Shown one piece after another: positions 17,610-25,323 of a DNA stretch of 64,000 bases (the first letter of the stretch is position 1; every line of letters starts with the position of its first letter). Position numbers and translations under genes: made by a program. Under the pieces are notes generated by a model, which made no database searches, was not told the origin of the DNA, and was given only the letters and a program-made list of their open reading frames with translations. This DNA comes from Pleomorphomonas diazotrophica. GTDB taxonomy: Bacteria; Pseudomonadota; Alphaproteobacteria; Rhizobiales; Pleomorphomonadaceae. The stretch lies in assembly GCF_002844595.1 (NCBI RefSeq), contig NZ_PJNW01000011.1, positions 62,001 to 126,000 on the forward strand, read 5' to 3'.

Positions 17610-18440
17610 TCAGACGGCAGGCGCCTCGGCGGTTTCGCGCCGGTCCTGCTCCTTCAGTTCGTCAATCCGCGGCATCGACATGATCGAATAGCCGGAATCG
17701 ACGAAATGAACCTCGCCGGTGACGCCCGACGACATGTCCGACAGCAGGTAGAGCGCCGAGCGGCCGACCTCGTCGATGGTGACCGTGCGCTTCAGCGGCG
17801 CGTTCTTCTTCTGGAAATTGAACATCAGCCGGGCATCGGTGACGCCGGACCCCGCCAGCGTGCGCACCGGACCGGCCGAGATGGCGTTGACGCGGATGCC
17901 GTCGGCGCCAAAATCGGCCGCAAGATAGCGCACCGAGCTCTCAAGCGCCGCCTTGGCGACGCCCATGACGTTGTAATTCGGCATGACGCGCGTCGAGCCG
18001 CCGTAGGTCAAGGTGAGCAGGGTGCCGCCTTCGCTCATCAGCGCCGCCGCCTTGCGCGCGACTTCGGTGAACGAGAACACCGAGATGACCATGGTGCGCG
18101 AGAAATTGGCGCGTGTGGTGTCGGCGTAGCGCCCCTTGAGCTCGTTCTTGTCGGAGAAGCCGATGGCGTGCACCAGGAAATCGAGCCCTCCCCATTCGGC
18201 CTTCAGGGCGTCGAACACCGCGTCGACAGACGCTTCATCCTCGACGTCGCAGGGCAGGAGCAGCTTCGCCCCAACCTCCTCGGCCAAAGGCCGGACGCGT
18301 CGGCCGAAGGCCTCGCCCTGGTAGGTGAAGGCCAGTTCGGCACCGGCGGCGGAAAGCGCCTTGGCAATGCCCCAGGCGATGGAATGGTCGTTGGCGACGC
18401 CCATAACGAGGCCGCGCTTGCCGGCCATGAGTCCATTCAT
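17610..18440 (-). CDS. fabI: Enoyl-ACP reductase FabI
   Basis: NADH-dependent enoyl-ACP reductase, the last step of each fatty acid elongation cycle and the target of triclosan-type inhibitors. The 276-residue SDR protein has the FabI nucleotide motif GVANDHSIAWGIA, the FLVHAIGF strand and the catalytic Y-x6-K as YNVMGVAK. The ATG at 18440 (MNGLMAGKRGLVMG) with GGGAC upstream is preferred over one 36 bp earlier. Third gene of fabA-fabB-fabI on the minus strand, with a hairpin in the fabB-fabI gap. Confidence 0.95.
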   Translation of the reverse strand: MNGLMAGKRGLVMGVANDHSIAWGIAKALSAAGAELAFTYQGEAFGRRVRPLAEEVGAKLLLPCDVEDEASVDAVFDALKAEWGGLDFLVHAIGFSDKNELKGRYADTTRANFSRTMVISVFSFTEVARKAAALMSEGGTLLTLTYGGSTRVMPNYNVMGVAKAALESSVRYLAADFGADGIRVNAISAGPVRTLAGSGVTDARLMFNFQKKNAPLKRTVTIDEVGRSALYLLSDMSSGVTGEVHFVDSGYSIMSMPRIDELKEQDRRETAEAPAV

Positions 18441-18455
18441 AATCTGACGTCCCGT

Positions 18456-18486
18456 GAAGAAGAAACCGCCCGGCAAGGCCGGGCGG
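18456..18486 (-). terminator. Hairpin with U-rich tail between fabB and fabI
   Basis: On the minus strand a perfect 9-bp stem (CCGCCCGGC / GCCGGGCGG, loop of 3) is followed by TTTCTTCTTC. It lies 6 bp after the fabB stop and before fabI. It resembles an intrinsic terminator and could reduce fabI expression relative to fabA-fabB, or act as an mRNA-stability element. Confidence 0.6.
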
Positions 18487-18491
18487 ATGGA

Positions 18492-19718
18492 TCAGGCGGC
18501 GTAACGCTGGAAAACCAGCGTGGCGTTGGTGCCGCCGAAGCCGAAGCTGTTGGAGAGCACGGTGTCGATCTTGGCATTGTCGATGCGGTCGCGCACGATC
18601 GGCATGTCTGCGAAGGCCGGGTCCAGCTCCTCGATATGCGCGCTCTTGACGATGAAGCGGTTGTTCATCATCAGCAGCGAGTAGATCGCTTCCTGCACGC
18701 CGGTGGCGCCCAGCGAATGACCGGTGAGCGACTTGGTGGCCGAGATCGGCGGGCAGTTGTCGGCGCCGCCGAACACCGTGCGGATCGCCTCGATCTCCGG
18801 CGCGTCGCCGGCCGGCGTCGAGGTGGCGTGCGGGTTAATGTAGTCGATCTTCTCTTTCACCGTGGACAGCGCCTGGCGCATGCAACGCACCGCACCCTCG
18901 CCCGACGGAGCGACCATGTCGTAGCCGTCGGAGGTGGCGCCATAGCCGACGATCTCGCCATAGATCTTGGCGCCGCGCGCCTTGGCATGTTCCAGCTCTT
19001 CGAGAACCAGCACGCCGGCGCCGCCGGCGATGACGAAGCCGTCGCGGTTCTTGTCATAGGCGCGCGAGGCCGTGGCCGGCGTCTCGTTGTATTTGGAGGA
19101 CATGGCGCCCATGGCGTCGAACAACACGGACAGCGTCCAGTCGAGCTCCTCGCAGCCGCCAGCAAACATCACGTCCTGCTTACCGTATTGGATCGCCTCA
19201 TAGGCGTTGCCGATGCAGTGGTTCGAGGTGGCGCAGGCCGAGGAGATCGAATAGTTGACGCCCTTGATCTTGAACCAGGTGGCGAGCGTCGCCGATGCGG
19301 TTGAGCCCATGGCCTTGGGAACGGCGAAGGGGCCGACCTTCTTGGACGAGCCGCTTTCGATGGTCTTCAGCGCCGACTCGACGATGGCGCGCGTCGAAGC
19401 GCCGCCAGACCCCATGATGATGCCGGTACGCTCGTTGGAGACGTCGCCGGCTTCAAGGCCGGCGTCGAGAATGGCCTGATCCATGGCCACATGATTCCAG
19501 GCGGTACCGCCGCCATGGAAACGCATCGCCCGGCGATCAACCACCGTCGCGGGATCGAGGGATGGTGCGCCATAGACCTGGCAACGGAAGCCGTGCTCGG
19601 CGAAGGAGGGGGCGAAGGTGATGCCGGACCGGGCATCATGCAGCGACGCCAGCACCTCTTGCGTATTGTTACCGATCGAGGACACGATGCCCATGCCGGT
19701 GACGACGACGCGTCTCAT
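18492..19718 (-). CDS. fabB: Beta-ketoacyl-ACP synthase I FabB
   Basis: Condensing enzyme that elongates cis-3-decenoyl-ACP and is needed for unsaturated fatty acids. The 408-residue thiolase-fold protein has the catalytic triad Cys in [10 protein letters not shown], His in [11 protein letters not shown] and His in [11 protein letters not shown], and ends with [15 protein letters not shown]. The pairing with fabA directly upstream identifies it as FabB rather than FabF. fabA, fabB and fabI share the minus strand. Confidence 0.97.
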   Translation of the reverse strand: MRRVVVTGMGIVSSIGNNTQEVLASLHDARSGITFAPSFAEHGFRCQVYGAPSLDPATVVDRRAMRFHGGGTAWNHVAMDQAILDAGLEAGDVSNERTGIIMGSGGASTRAIVESALKTIESGSSKKVGPFAVPKAMGSTASATLATWFKIKGVNYSISSACATSNHCIGNAYEAIQYGKQDVMFAGGCEELDWTLSVLFDAMGAMSSKYNETPATASRAYDKNRDGFVIAGGAGVLVLEELEHAKARGAKIYGEIVGYGATSDGYDMVAPSGEGAVRCMRQALSTVKEKIDYINPHATSTPAGDAPEIEAIRTVFGGADNCPPISATKSLTGHSLGATGVQEAIYSLLMMNNRFIVKSAHIEELDPAFADMPIVRDRIDNAKIDTVLSNSFGFGGTNATLVFQRYAA

Positions 19719-19750
19719 GGCTGTCTTTCCTTGTTCTGGTACAGACGGGC

Positions 19751-20260
19751 TCAGGCGGCCTGGAACAGGCCGACGCGGAGGTCCGTCGCCTTGTAGATGG
19801 TCTCGCCGTCGGCCTTCAGCCAGCCGTCGCCAATGCCGAGCACCAGCTTGCCGCGCATGACGCGCTTGAGGTCGACGCCATACTCGACCAGCTTGACGGC
19901 CGGGGTCACCATGCCGCTGAACTTCACCTCACCGACCGACAACGCCCGTCCCTTGCCGGGCGAACCCGACCAGCCGAGGAAAAAACCGAGCATCTGCCAC
20001 AGAGCATCGAGGCCGAGGCAGCCGGGCATCACAGGGTCGCCCTTGAAGTGACAGGGGAAAAACCAAAGATCCGGGCGGATCGCCAGCGTGGCGCGGATCA
20101 AGCCCTTGCCAAACTCGCCACCCACTTCGGCAATCTCGGCGATGCGATCGAACATCAGCATCGGCGGCAAAGGCAACTGGGCATTGCCCGGCCCGAACAA
20201 CTCCCCGCGTCCGCAGGAAAGGAGATCCTCATACTCGTAGCTGTTCTTGCGAAGACTCAT
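19751..20260 (-). CDS. fabA: 3-hydroxydecanoyl-ACP dehydratase/isomerase FabA
   Basis: Bifunctional dehydratase and trans-2/cis-3 isomerase that begins anaerobic-type unsaturated fatty acid synthesis. The 169-residue hot-dog protein contains the active-site His in [20 protein letters not shown] and the Asp in the following helix. The ATG at 20260 ([14 protein letters not shown]) gives the family N-terminus; an ATG 75 bp upstream would add an atypical extension. It is divergent from irr, with a 238-bp region between them. Confidence 0.97.
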   Translation of the reverse strand: MSLRKNSYEYEDLLSCGRGELFGPGNAQLPLPPMLMFDRIAEIAEVGGEFGKGLIRATLAIRPDLWFFPCHFKGDPVMPGCLGLDALWQMLGFFLGWSGSPGKGRALSVGEVKFSGMVTPAVKLVEYGVDLKRVMRGKLVLGIGDGWLKADGETIYKATDLRVGLFQAA

Positions 20261-20417
20261 GCTGCTGTCCGTACCTTTGTCCCTTCGGGCGCGCTCAAGG
20301 CAGCGCCAATCGCCGTCCGTCAGGACGGTGTTCACGTGGTGGGTCGATCTCTAACACAGGCAAGCCGTCCTCGAAAGCCTTTGGCGCAAACGCGGCAATA
20401 GCCTTTTTGGGCCGTTC

Positions 20418-20446
20418 TTGCAGTCTGCAACTACTTTGCTAATATG
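20418..20446 (+). promoter_or_regulatory. irr promoter overlapped by a 13-bp palindrome
   Basis: TTGCAG (20418-20423), a 17-bp spacer and AATATG (20441-20446) form a sigma-70-type promoter whose start near 20453 gives a ~46-nt leader for irr. The -35 element is half of the perfect palindrome TTGCAGTCTGCAA (20418-20430), a likely operator. It does not match the iron control element or iron-responsive operator consensus as I know them. Confidence 0.55.
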
Positions 20447-20498
20447 TCGCAATCGAAAAAGACGCCCGGCCTCCGCCGCCACCCAGGATAACACCATC

Positions 20499-21002
20499 AT
20501 GGACCGCCCGCTTCCTTCCAGCCCGTCGACCGCCGCGACGGACATGGCACGCCGTATCGCTCCCGGCGCTGCGTCGGTATCCGGCGCATCCATGATGACC
20601 AAGATTCCTGTGCGGACGCGCCTTCGCGACGTCGGCCTCAGGCCCACGCGCCAGCGCGTGGCGCTTGCCGAGATCCTGTTCTCCCATGGCCATCGCCATC
20701 TCTCGGCCGAAGATCTGCACGCCGAAGCGGTGACTGCGAAGGTACCGGTGTCGCTCGCCACCGTCTACAATACGCTGAACCAGTTCACCGAAGCCGGCCT
20801 GCTGCGCGAGGTGGCCGTCGAGGGCACGCGCACCTATTTCGACACCAACACCGACGATCATCATCATTTCTACGTCGAAGACGAGAATCGGGTGTTCGAC
20901 ATTCCCGGTCCGCACGTGGAGATCGGTGACCTGCCGCCAGCGCCTGAGGGCATGGAAATCGTTCGTGTCGACGTGGTTGTCCGCCTGCGCAACAAGCGCT
21001 GA
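20499..21002 (+). CDS. irr: Iron response regulator Irr (Fur family)
   Basis: Fur-family regulator that senses haem status and controls iron genes in rhizobia. The 167-residue protein has the winged-helix segment LRPTRQRVALAEILFSHGHR, then VSLATVYNTLNQFTEAGLLR, and the Irr-specific HHH motif in NTDDHHHFYVED. The C-terminal RVDVVVRLRNKR is also Irr-like. The N-terminal GCPW haem regulatory motif of Bradyrhizobium Irr is absent, as in most other rhizobia. The ATG at 20499 follows AGGA; a start at the MMTK pair further in would also work. Adjacent, divergent fabA is the usual rhizobial context. Confidence 0.93.
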   Translation: MDRPLPSSPSTAATDMARRIAPGAASVSGASMMTKIPVRTRLRDVGLRPTRQRVALAEILFSHGHRHLSAEDLHAEAVTAKVPVSLATVYNTLNQFTEAGLLREVAVEGTRTYFDTNTDDHHHFYVEDENRVFDIPGPHVEIGDLPPAPEGMEIVRVDVVVRLRNKR

Positions 21003-21025
21003 GGAAGCAGGACAGGTCCGAGAGC

Positions 21026-21808
21026 CTATTCTTCCGATAGCTCGGTGACGACTTCATAGCCGTCACCGCGGCAGAAGGCGCGGCTGATTTCGACGGCACG
21101 GCCGCCGGCGGTGTAGCTCACGCGCTCGACGCGCATCGCCGGCGTTCCTTCCGGCAGTTCGAGAAGCCCCGCCTCGACGGCGCCAAGCGCCACAGCCCGA
21201 AAGCGCTCGACGCCGCGCGACGCCGGCAGCCCCGCGTCAGCCAACGCTTGTGATGGTGAGTTCACGGCCAAGTCGGAATCGATTGTCGCCGGCAGCGTGG
21301 TCAGCTCCAGAATGCGCGGTCGGTCGCCGACGCAATGCAGGCGATAGAGACGTAGCACGCGTTCTCCCGGCCCCAAACCAAGCGTCATCGCCTCCGGTGC
21401 CGATGGTGGTCCGGTGAGGCGATCGACCAGGCGGGTCTCCACCGGCTCGCCCTTGTCCGCCAACTCGTCGGCATGCGAACGCAATATCGACCTGCGCCGA
21501 GCGGATGGTTCGGAGGGCCGACTCTCCTCCTGACCTGCTGACACCTGCTCGGCAATGGAGGAGCCGCCGCCCGGCCGCGTGGTCACCAGGCCATCGGCGA
21601 CGAGGGGCGCTAGCGCCTGTCGAACCGTGATGCGCGATATTGAGAGACCAGCAGCGATCGCCCGCTCCGAGGGCAACGGCGCGCCTCGGCCAAGTCGTCC
21701 GTCGGCAATGGCCGTCCTGAGCGCAAGCTCCAGGCGCCGGCAGAGAGGCGCGTCTTCGCCCCTTAGACGCCAATCCTGGCCGACCACCCGGGTGAAGGGC
21801 TCAATCAT
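21026..21808 (-). CDS. GntR/HutC-family transcriptional regulator with UTRA domain
   Basis: A 260-residue repressor-type protein. The winged helix at about residues 20-88 contains LPSERAIAAGLSISRITVRQ and LVADGLVTTRPGGGS. The C-terminal half (about 110-255) is a UTRA effector domain, e.g. GPGERVLRLYRLHCVGDRP, as in NagR/YvoA, which sense glucosamine 6-phosphate. Its start overlaps the stop of the GlcNAc-kinase-like gene by 4 bp (ATGA), so the two are coupled. This makes an amino-sugar effector likely; the actual regulon is not visible. Confidence 0.85.
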   Translation of the reverse strand: MIEPFTRVVGQDWRLRGEDAPLCRRLELALRTAIADGRLGRGAPLPSERAIAAGLSISRITVRQALAPLVADGLVTTRPGGGSSIAEQVSAGQEESRPSEPSARRRSILRSHADELADKGEPVETRLVDRLTGPPSAPEAMTLGLGPGERVLRLYRLHCVGDRPRILELTTLPATIDSDLAVNSPSQALADAGLPASRGVERFRAVALGAVEAGLLELPEGTPAMRVERVSYTAGGRAVEISRAFCRGDGYEVVTELSEE

Positions 21809-22674
21809 GGCTCGCCCCCCTTTTGCGCAAGACCGAGGGCGCCATCGAGGGCGTCGCCGATCGGATCGGCAACAAAGGGGATGAAGCGGGGTGACAGCCT
21901 GGTTCGATAGCGCGCGGCAAGTCCGCCCATCAAAGCTACCCGCCCCGTCCCTTCCGTAAGAAGGCGATCGAACAGCGCCTCGATTTCCAGCGTGGCTGCG
22001 GCGACGATCGTGTCGGCTGCCGGATCGCCAGCTTCGGCGTGATCGAAGACGAGGGGCGCCAGCGCCGCCCAATCGGCCGAACTGGCGGTTTTTCCGAAGG
22101 CCGACAGCATCACCGCCGAACCGCCCAACCTGTCGAAAACTGCCGCGGTCATGGCGGACGACACGGCGAGACCTTCATGCGCCTCAAGCGCCCGGCGCAC
22201 TGCGTGCCTGCCAATGACGGCGCCGGAGCCGCCATCGGAGATGGCCGGCCCCCAACCGCCGACCCGGTATCGCCGTTCGCCGATCCGACCGTAGCCTTGA
22301 CTGCCGGTGCCGACGATCAGAATGGCTCCATCGCCGCCGGCAAAGGCCCCTTCGAGGGCGATTTCCGCGTCGGTGACCACTTTCAGACCATGGAAACCAA
22401 AAGGGGCGGCCGCGAGCTGCGCGGCCACTTTGGCGTCTCCGACACCAGCCGCCCCAATCACGGCAAACATTTCGGATCGAGCGTGCCGAGGCAGCCCGGC
22501 AGTCGACAGGGCCATGTGTGCCGCAGCGTCGAGCGAAGCGATGGCCCCCTGCAGGTTATTACCCGCATTTGCGGGGCCGCCAGTTCCCTCACCGAGCCGC
22601 CGCCCGGCAATGTCGGTGAGACGGGCGCGCGCATTGCTGCCACCGCCATCCATGCCGAGAAGAAACCGCACCAT
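21805..22674 (-). CDS. BadF/BadG-family sugar kinase, probable N-acetylglucosamine kinase
   Basis: An ASKHA-fold ATPase of 289 residues. Phosphate motif 1 is FLLGMDGGGSNARARL, a second motif is ILIVGTGSQGYGR and the adenosine-side motif is VALMGGLAARY. The family phosphorylates GlcNAc or glucosamine in eukaryotic NAGK-like fashion. Coupling to a UTRA-type GntR regulator supports an amino-sugar role. No GlcNAc-6-P deacetylase, deaminase or transporter is adjacent, so the pathway is incomplete here. A CcrM-site array lies about 200 bp upstream. Confidence 0.8.
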   Translation of the reverse strand: MVRFLLGMDGGGSNARARLTDIAGRRLGEGTGGPANAGNNLQGAIASLDAAAHMALSTAGLPRHARSEMFAVIGAAGVGDAKVAAQLAAAPFGFHGLKVVTDAEIALEGAFAGGDGAILIVGTGSQGYGRIGERRYRVGGWGPAISDGGSGAVIGRHAVRRALEAHEGLAVSSAMTAAVFDRLGGSAVMLSAFGKTASSADWAALAPLVFDHAEAGDPAADTIVAAATLEIEALFDRLLTEGTGRVALMGGLAARYRTRLSPRFIPFVADPIGDALDGALGLAQKGGEP

Positions 22675-22826
22675 GCTTCAGCTACCGCCTTGATCCAGGC
22701 GCCCGCACGCCTCAAGGCGAACAAAGCCTGTTGCCGCTCGCCTGACAACTGGCCTCACGGCGGTATCAACGACTATCTCTGCGGGCAGCCCAAACCGACC
22801 GGCGAGTTCGGCCGGATACTGCCCGT

Positions 22827-22871
22827 TTCAGCGTCTGAAGACCGGGTTTTTCAGCGTCTGAAGACCGGGTT
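22827..22871. repeat. Tandem duplication of a 22-bp unit
   Basis: Two identical 22-bp copies (beginning TTCAGCGTCTGAAGACC) at 22827-22848 and 22850-22871, with a 23-bp period. They sit in the 331-bp gap between the GlcNAc-kinase-like gene and gabD, immediately before the GAGTC array. No coding frame spans them convincingly. Confidence 0.85.
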
Positions 22872-22873
22872 CT

Positions 22874-22961
22874 GAGTCCGGCTTAAGAGTCCGGTTTGGA
22901 GTCCAAAAGAGAGTCCGTATCGGAGTCCAGAGTTGAATTTGGGCTCAGTAAAGCGAGTCCG
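22874..22961. repeat. Phased 12-bp repeats, each with a GAGTC (CcrM) site
   Basis: GAGTCC occurs at 22874, 22887, 22899, 22911, 22923 and 22955, i.e. spacings of 13, 12, 12, 12 and 32 bp, all in the same orientation. Each contains GANTC, the recognition sequence of the alphaproteobacterial cell-cycle methyltransferase CcrM. The intervening six bases are not conserved. The array lies ~200 bp upstream of the GlcNAc-kinase/GntR operon and just after the gabD stop. The rest of 22675-23005 shows nothing else recognisable. Confidence 0.85.
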
Positions 22962-23005
22962 GATAGGCTTGGTTTCATCCGCCCGGGGCTCGCTCGCTTT
23001 GCGGC

Positions 23006-24460
23006 TCAGCGATCGAGACCGGCGATAAGGAGATATTTTTTCTCAACATATTCGTCGATGCCGTGGTGCGATCCCTCGCGCCCATTGCCGCTTTCCTTGA
23101 CGCCGCCGAACGGCACCAGTTCCGAGGAGATGGCGCCGGAGTTGATGCCGACCATGCCGGCCTGCAGTCCTTCGGCGACACGGAAGATTCGACCGACGTC
23201 GCGAGCGTAGAAATAGGACGCGAGACCGAACTCGGTGTCGTTGGCGAGCCGGATCGCCTCCTCCTCGGTCTCGAAGCGGAACACCGGGGCCAGGGGTCCG
23301 AAGGTCTCCTCACGGGCGACCGCCATGGCGGCGGTGACGCCGGTCAGCACCGTCGGCTCGAAGAAGCTGCCGCCGAGCGGCGATCGGGCGCCGCCGGTCG
23401 CCACCTTGGCGCCCTTTGCAAGCGCGTCGGCGACATGCGCCTCGACCTTCTCCGCCGCCTTGGCATTGACGAGCGGCCCCTGCGTCACGCCGGGGACGCG
23501 GCCGTCGCCGAGCTTCAGCTTTTTCACGGCGGCGGTGAGCTTTTCGACGAAGGCGTCGTGAATGCCCGCCTGCGCATAGATGCGGTTGGCGCAAACGCAG
23601 GTCTGGCCCATGTTGCGGAACTTCGAGATCATCACGCCTTCGACGGCCGCGTCGAGATCGGCGTCGTCGAAGACAATGAAGGGCGCGTTGCCGCCGAGCT
23701 CGGTGTAGATCTTCTTGACCGTGCCGGCACACTGGACGATCAGCTTCTTGCCCACCTCGGTCGAGCCGGTGAAGGAGACGACGCGAACCGCCGGGTGACT
23801 GGTCAACACGTCGCCCACCACCGACGACTTGCCGGTCACGACATTGAGCACACCCTTCGGCAGGCCGGCGCGGACCGCGAGACGAGCGAGCGCCAGTGCG
23901 GTGAGCGGGGTTTCGGATGCGGGCTTGACCACCGCCGTGCAGCCGGCGGCAAGCGCCGGAGCCACCTTGCGGGTGATCATCGCCGCCGGGAAGTTCCATG
24001 GCGTGATGGCGGCGACGACACCGGCCGCCTCGCGGATCACCAGGACGCGGGCGCCGTCCCTCGGCGAGGGCAGCGTCTCGCCGGCGATGCGCTTGGCTTC
24101 CTCGGCATAGAATTCGACATAGCCGGCGGCATAATCGATCTCGCCTGCCGCCTCGGCGAGCGGCTTGCCCTGCTCGGCGGTCATGATCAGCGCGAGGTCG
24201 TCGCGGTGTTCGATCATCAGCTCGTACCAGCGACGCAGGAGGCGCGAACGCTCCTTGGCGAGCAGGCGCTTCCAGGCCGGCAGGGCACGTTCGGCCGCCT
24301 CGACGGCCCGCGTCGTGCCATCCGCGTCGGTCAGCGGCACGCGGCCGACCACGTCGCCGGTGGAGGGATCGGTCACATCGAGGGCGGGAGTGCCCACAAA
24401 CTCACCGTCGACCAGGCAGGCTTCCACGAGAAGCGAGGGGTCCTTGAGCTGAAGCGTCAT
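23006..24460 (-). CDS. gabD: NAD(P)-dependent succinate-semialdehyde dehydrogenase
   Basis: Oxidises succinate semialdehyde to succinate, usually at the end of GABA degradation. The 484-residue aldehyde dehydrogenase shows the cofactor-binding segment ITPWNFPAAMITRKVAPALA, FTGSTEVGKKL, the catalytic Glu in ELGGNAPFIVFDDAD and the catalytic Cys in MGQTCVCANR, with a following Cys two residues later as in GabD. SSADH-specific text includes GYVEFYAEEAKRI-type residues and the C-terminal SSELVPFGGVKESG. No GABA transaminase is adjacent. Related semialdehyde substrates cannot be excluded. Confidence 0.87.
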   Translation of the reverse strand: MTLQLKDPSLLVEACLVDGEFVGTPALDVTDPSTGDVVGRVPLTDADGTTRAVEAAERALPAWKRLLAKERSRLLRRWYELMIEHRDDLALIMTAEQGKPLAEAAGEIDYAAGYVEFYAEEAKRIAGETLPSPRDGARVLVIREAAGVVAAITPWNFPAAMITRKVAPALAAGCTAVVKPASETPLTALALARLAVRAGLPKGVLNVVTGKSSVVGDVLTSHPAVRVVSFTGSTEVGKKLIVQCAGTVKKIYTELGGNAPFIVFDDADLDAAVEGVMISKFRNMGQTCVCANRIYAQAGIHDAFVEKLTAAVKKLKLGDGRVPGVTQGPLVNAKAAEKVEAHVADALAKGAKVATGGARSPLGGSFFEPTVLTGVTAAMAVAREETFGPLAPVFRFETEEEAIRLANDTEFGLASYFYARDVGRIFRVAEGLQAGMVGINSGAISSELVPFGGVKESGNGREGSHHGIDEYVEKKYLLIAGLDR

Positions 24461-24505
24461 GGTAGCAGCCTTTCGTTCTGGATGCCGGGCCGGCTCGGCC
24501 TTGCG

Positions 24506-25255
24506 TCAGGTGGCGGCCTCGCCGACGACCGGTGTGGCGACGGGCGCCAGATGGAGAAGCGCACCCTCGCCGTCGACGGCCCCAAGACGGCCAAGCAGGC
24601 GCAACATATGGGGCGGCACCGGAGCCCGCGCCAGGATCGGCGGCTTCTTGCGATAATAGGGCAGCTCCAACTCGCGGGCATGAAGATGCAAGCTGCGGTC
24701 GACGGCCCGCGCAGCGTCTCCGCCATAGACGCCATCGCCTACGATGGGGCAGCCGAGGTAAGCCATGTGAACGCGCAGCTGGTGGGTCCGGCCGGTGCGC
24801 GGCATCAGATCGACCACCGTCAGCCGCTCGCCTCGCGCGACGACCCGGTAGTCGGTGACCGAAGCCTGGCCGGCCGGATCGACTTTCATCCACCAGGAGC
24901 GTTTTTCATGGCTGACCTTGGCGAGCGGCGCATCGACGCGTCCCTCGTCGTCCGGCAACTGGCCCAGCACGACGGCGAGATAGGTCTTCTGCGCCTTCTG
25001 ACCGGCGAAGATCTCGCCGAGTTCCCGAATGGCGCGGCGGTGGCGACCGAGCGCCAGACAGCCGGAGGTGTCCTTGTCGAGCCGGTGGCCGAGCTGCGGC
25101 GGATTGGGCAGACCGAACTGCAAGGCTGGAAAATGCTGGTCGAGCGTCTCCCCGCCGCCGAAGCCGGCGTGCACGGGGATGCCGGCCGGCTTGTCGACGA
25201 TGAGGAGGGAACCGTCACGATAGAGAATGCGGGCGATCAACTCGTCGTCGGTCAT
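24506..25255 (-). CDS. RluA-family RNA pseudouridine synthase
   Basis: A 249-residue pseudouridine synthase with the catalytic motif GHRLDKDTSG (Asp nucleophile), preceded by the RluA-type opening ILYRDGSLLIVDKPAGIPVH and followed by PRTGRTHQLRVHMAYLGCPI. It lacks the S4 RNA-binding domain. The target uridine (23S rRNA or tRNA) cannot be assigned by reading. It ends 45 bp before the gabD start on the same strand. Confidence 0.88.
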   Translation of the reverse strand: MTDDELIARILYRDGSLLIVDKPAGIPVHAGFGGGETLDQHFPALQFGLPNPPQLGHRLDKDTSGCLALGRHRRAIRELGEIFAGQKAQKTYLAVVLGQLPDDEGRVDAPLAKVSHEKRSWWMKVDPAGQASVTDYRVVARGERLTVVDLMPRTGRTHQLRVHMAYLGCPIVGDGVYGGDAARAVDRSLHLHARELELPYYRKKPPILARAPVPPHMLRLLGRLGAVDGEGALLHLAPVATPVVGEAAT

Positions 25256-25323
25256 GAAAGATCCTGGAATCGCGGCGCTGCGCCGGTCCCGGTTTCATAG
25301 CCCGAAGGACGCCCCAAGCGAAG

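Noticed and set aside
17598-19304. Long plus-strand open frame opposite fabI and fabB
   Set aside because: It is the antisense shadow of two clearly real genes in high-GC DNA; the product is rich in Arg, Gly, Asp and His without any domain pattern.
22827-22961. CRISPR array
   Set aside because: The units are 12 and 22-23 bp with no spacers of constant length, and no cas genes are in the window.
22896-23210. Small plus-strand gene starting in the GAGTC repeats
   Set aside because: The frame runs into the 3' part of gabD on the opposite strand, has no ribosome-binding site and its sequence is dictated by the repeat.
23063-25300. 745-codon plus-strand open frame opposite gabD and the RluA-type gene
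   Set aside because: Antisense to two genes with intact catalytic motifs; composition is typical of a GC-driven shadow frame and it has no recognisable fold.
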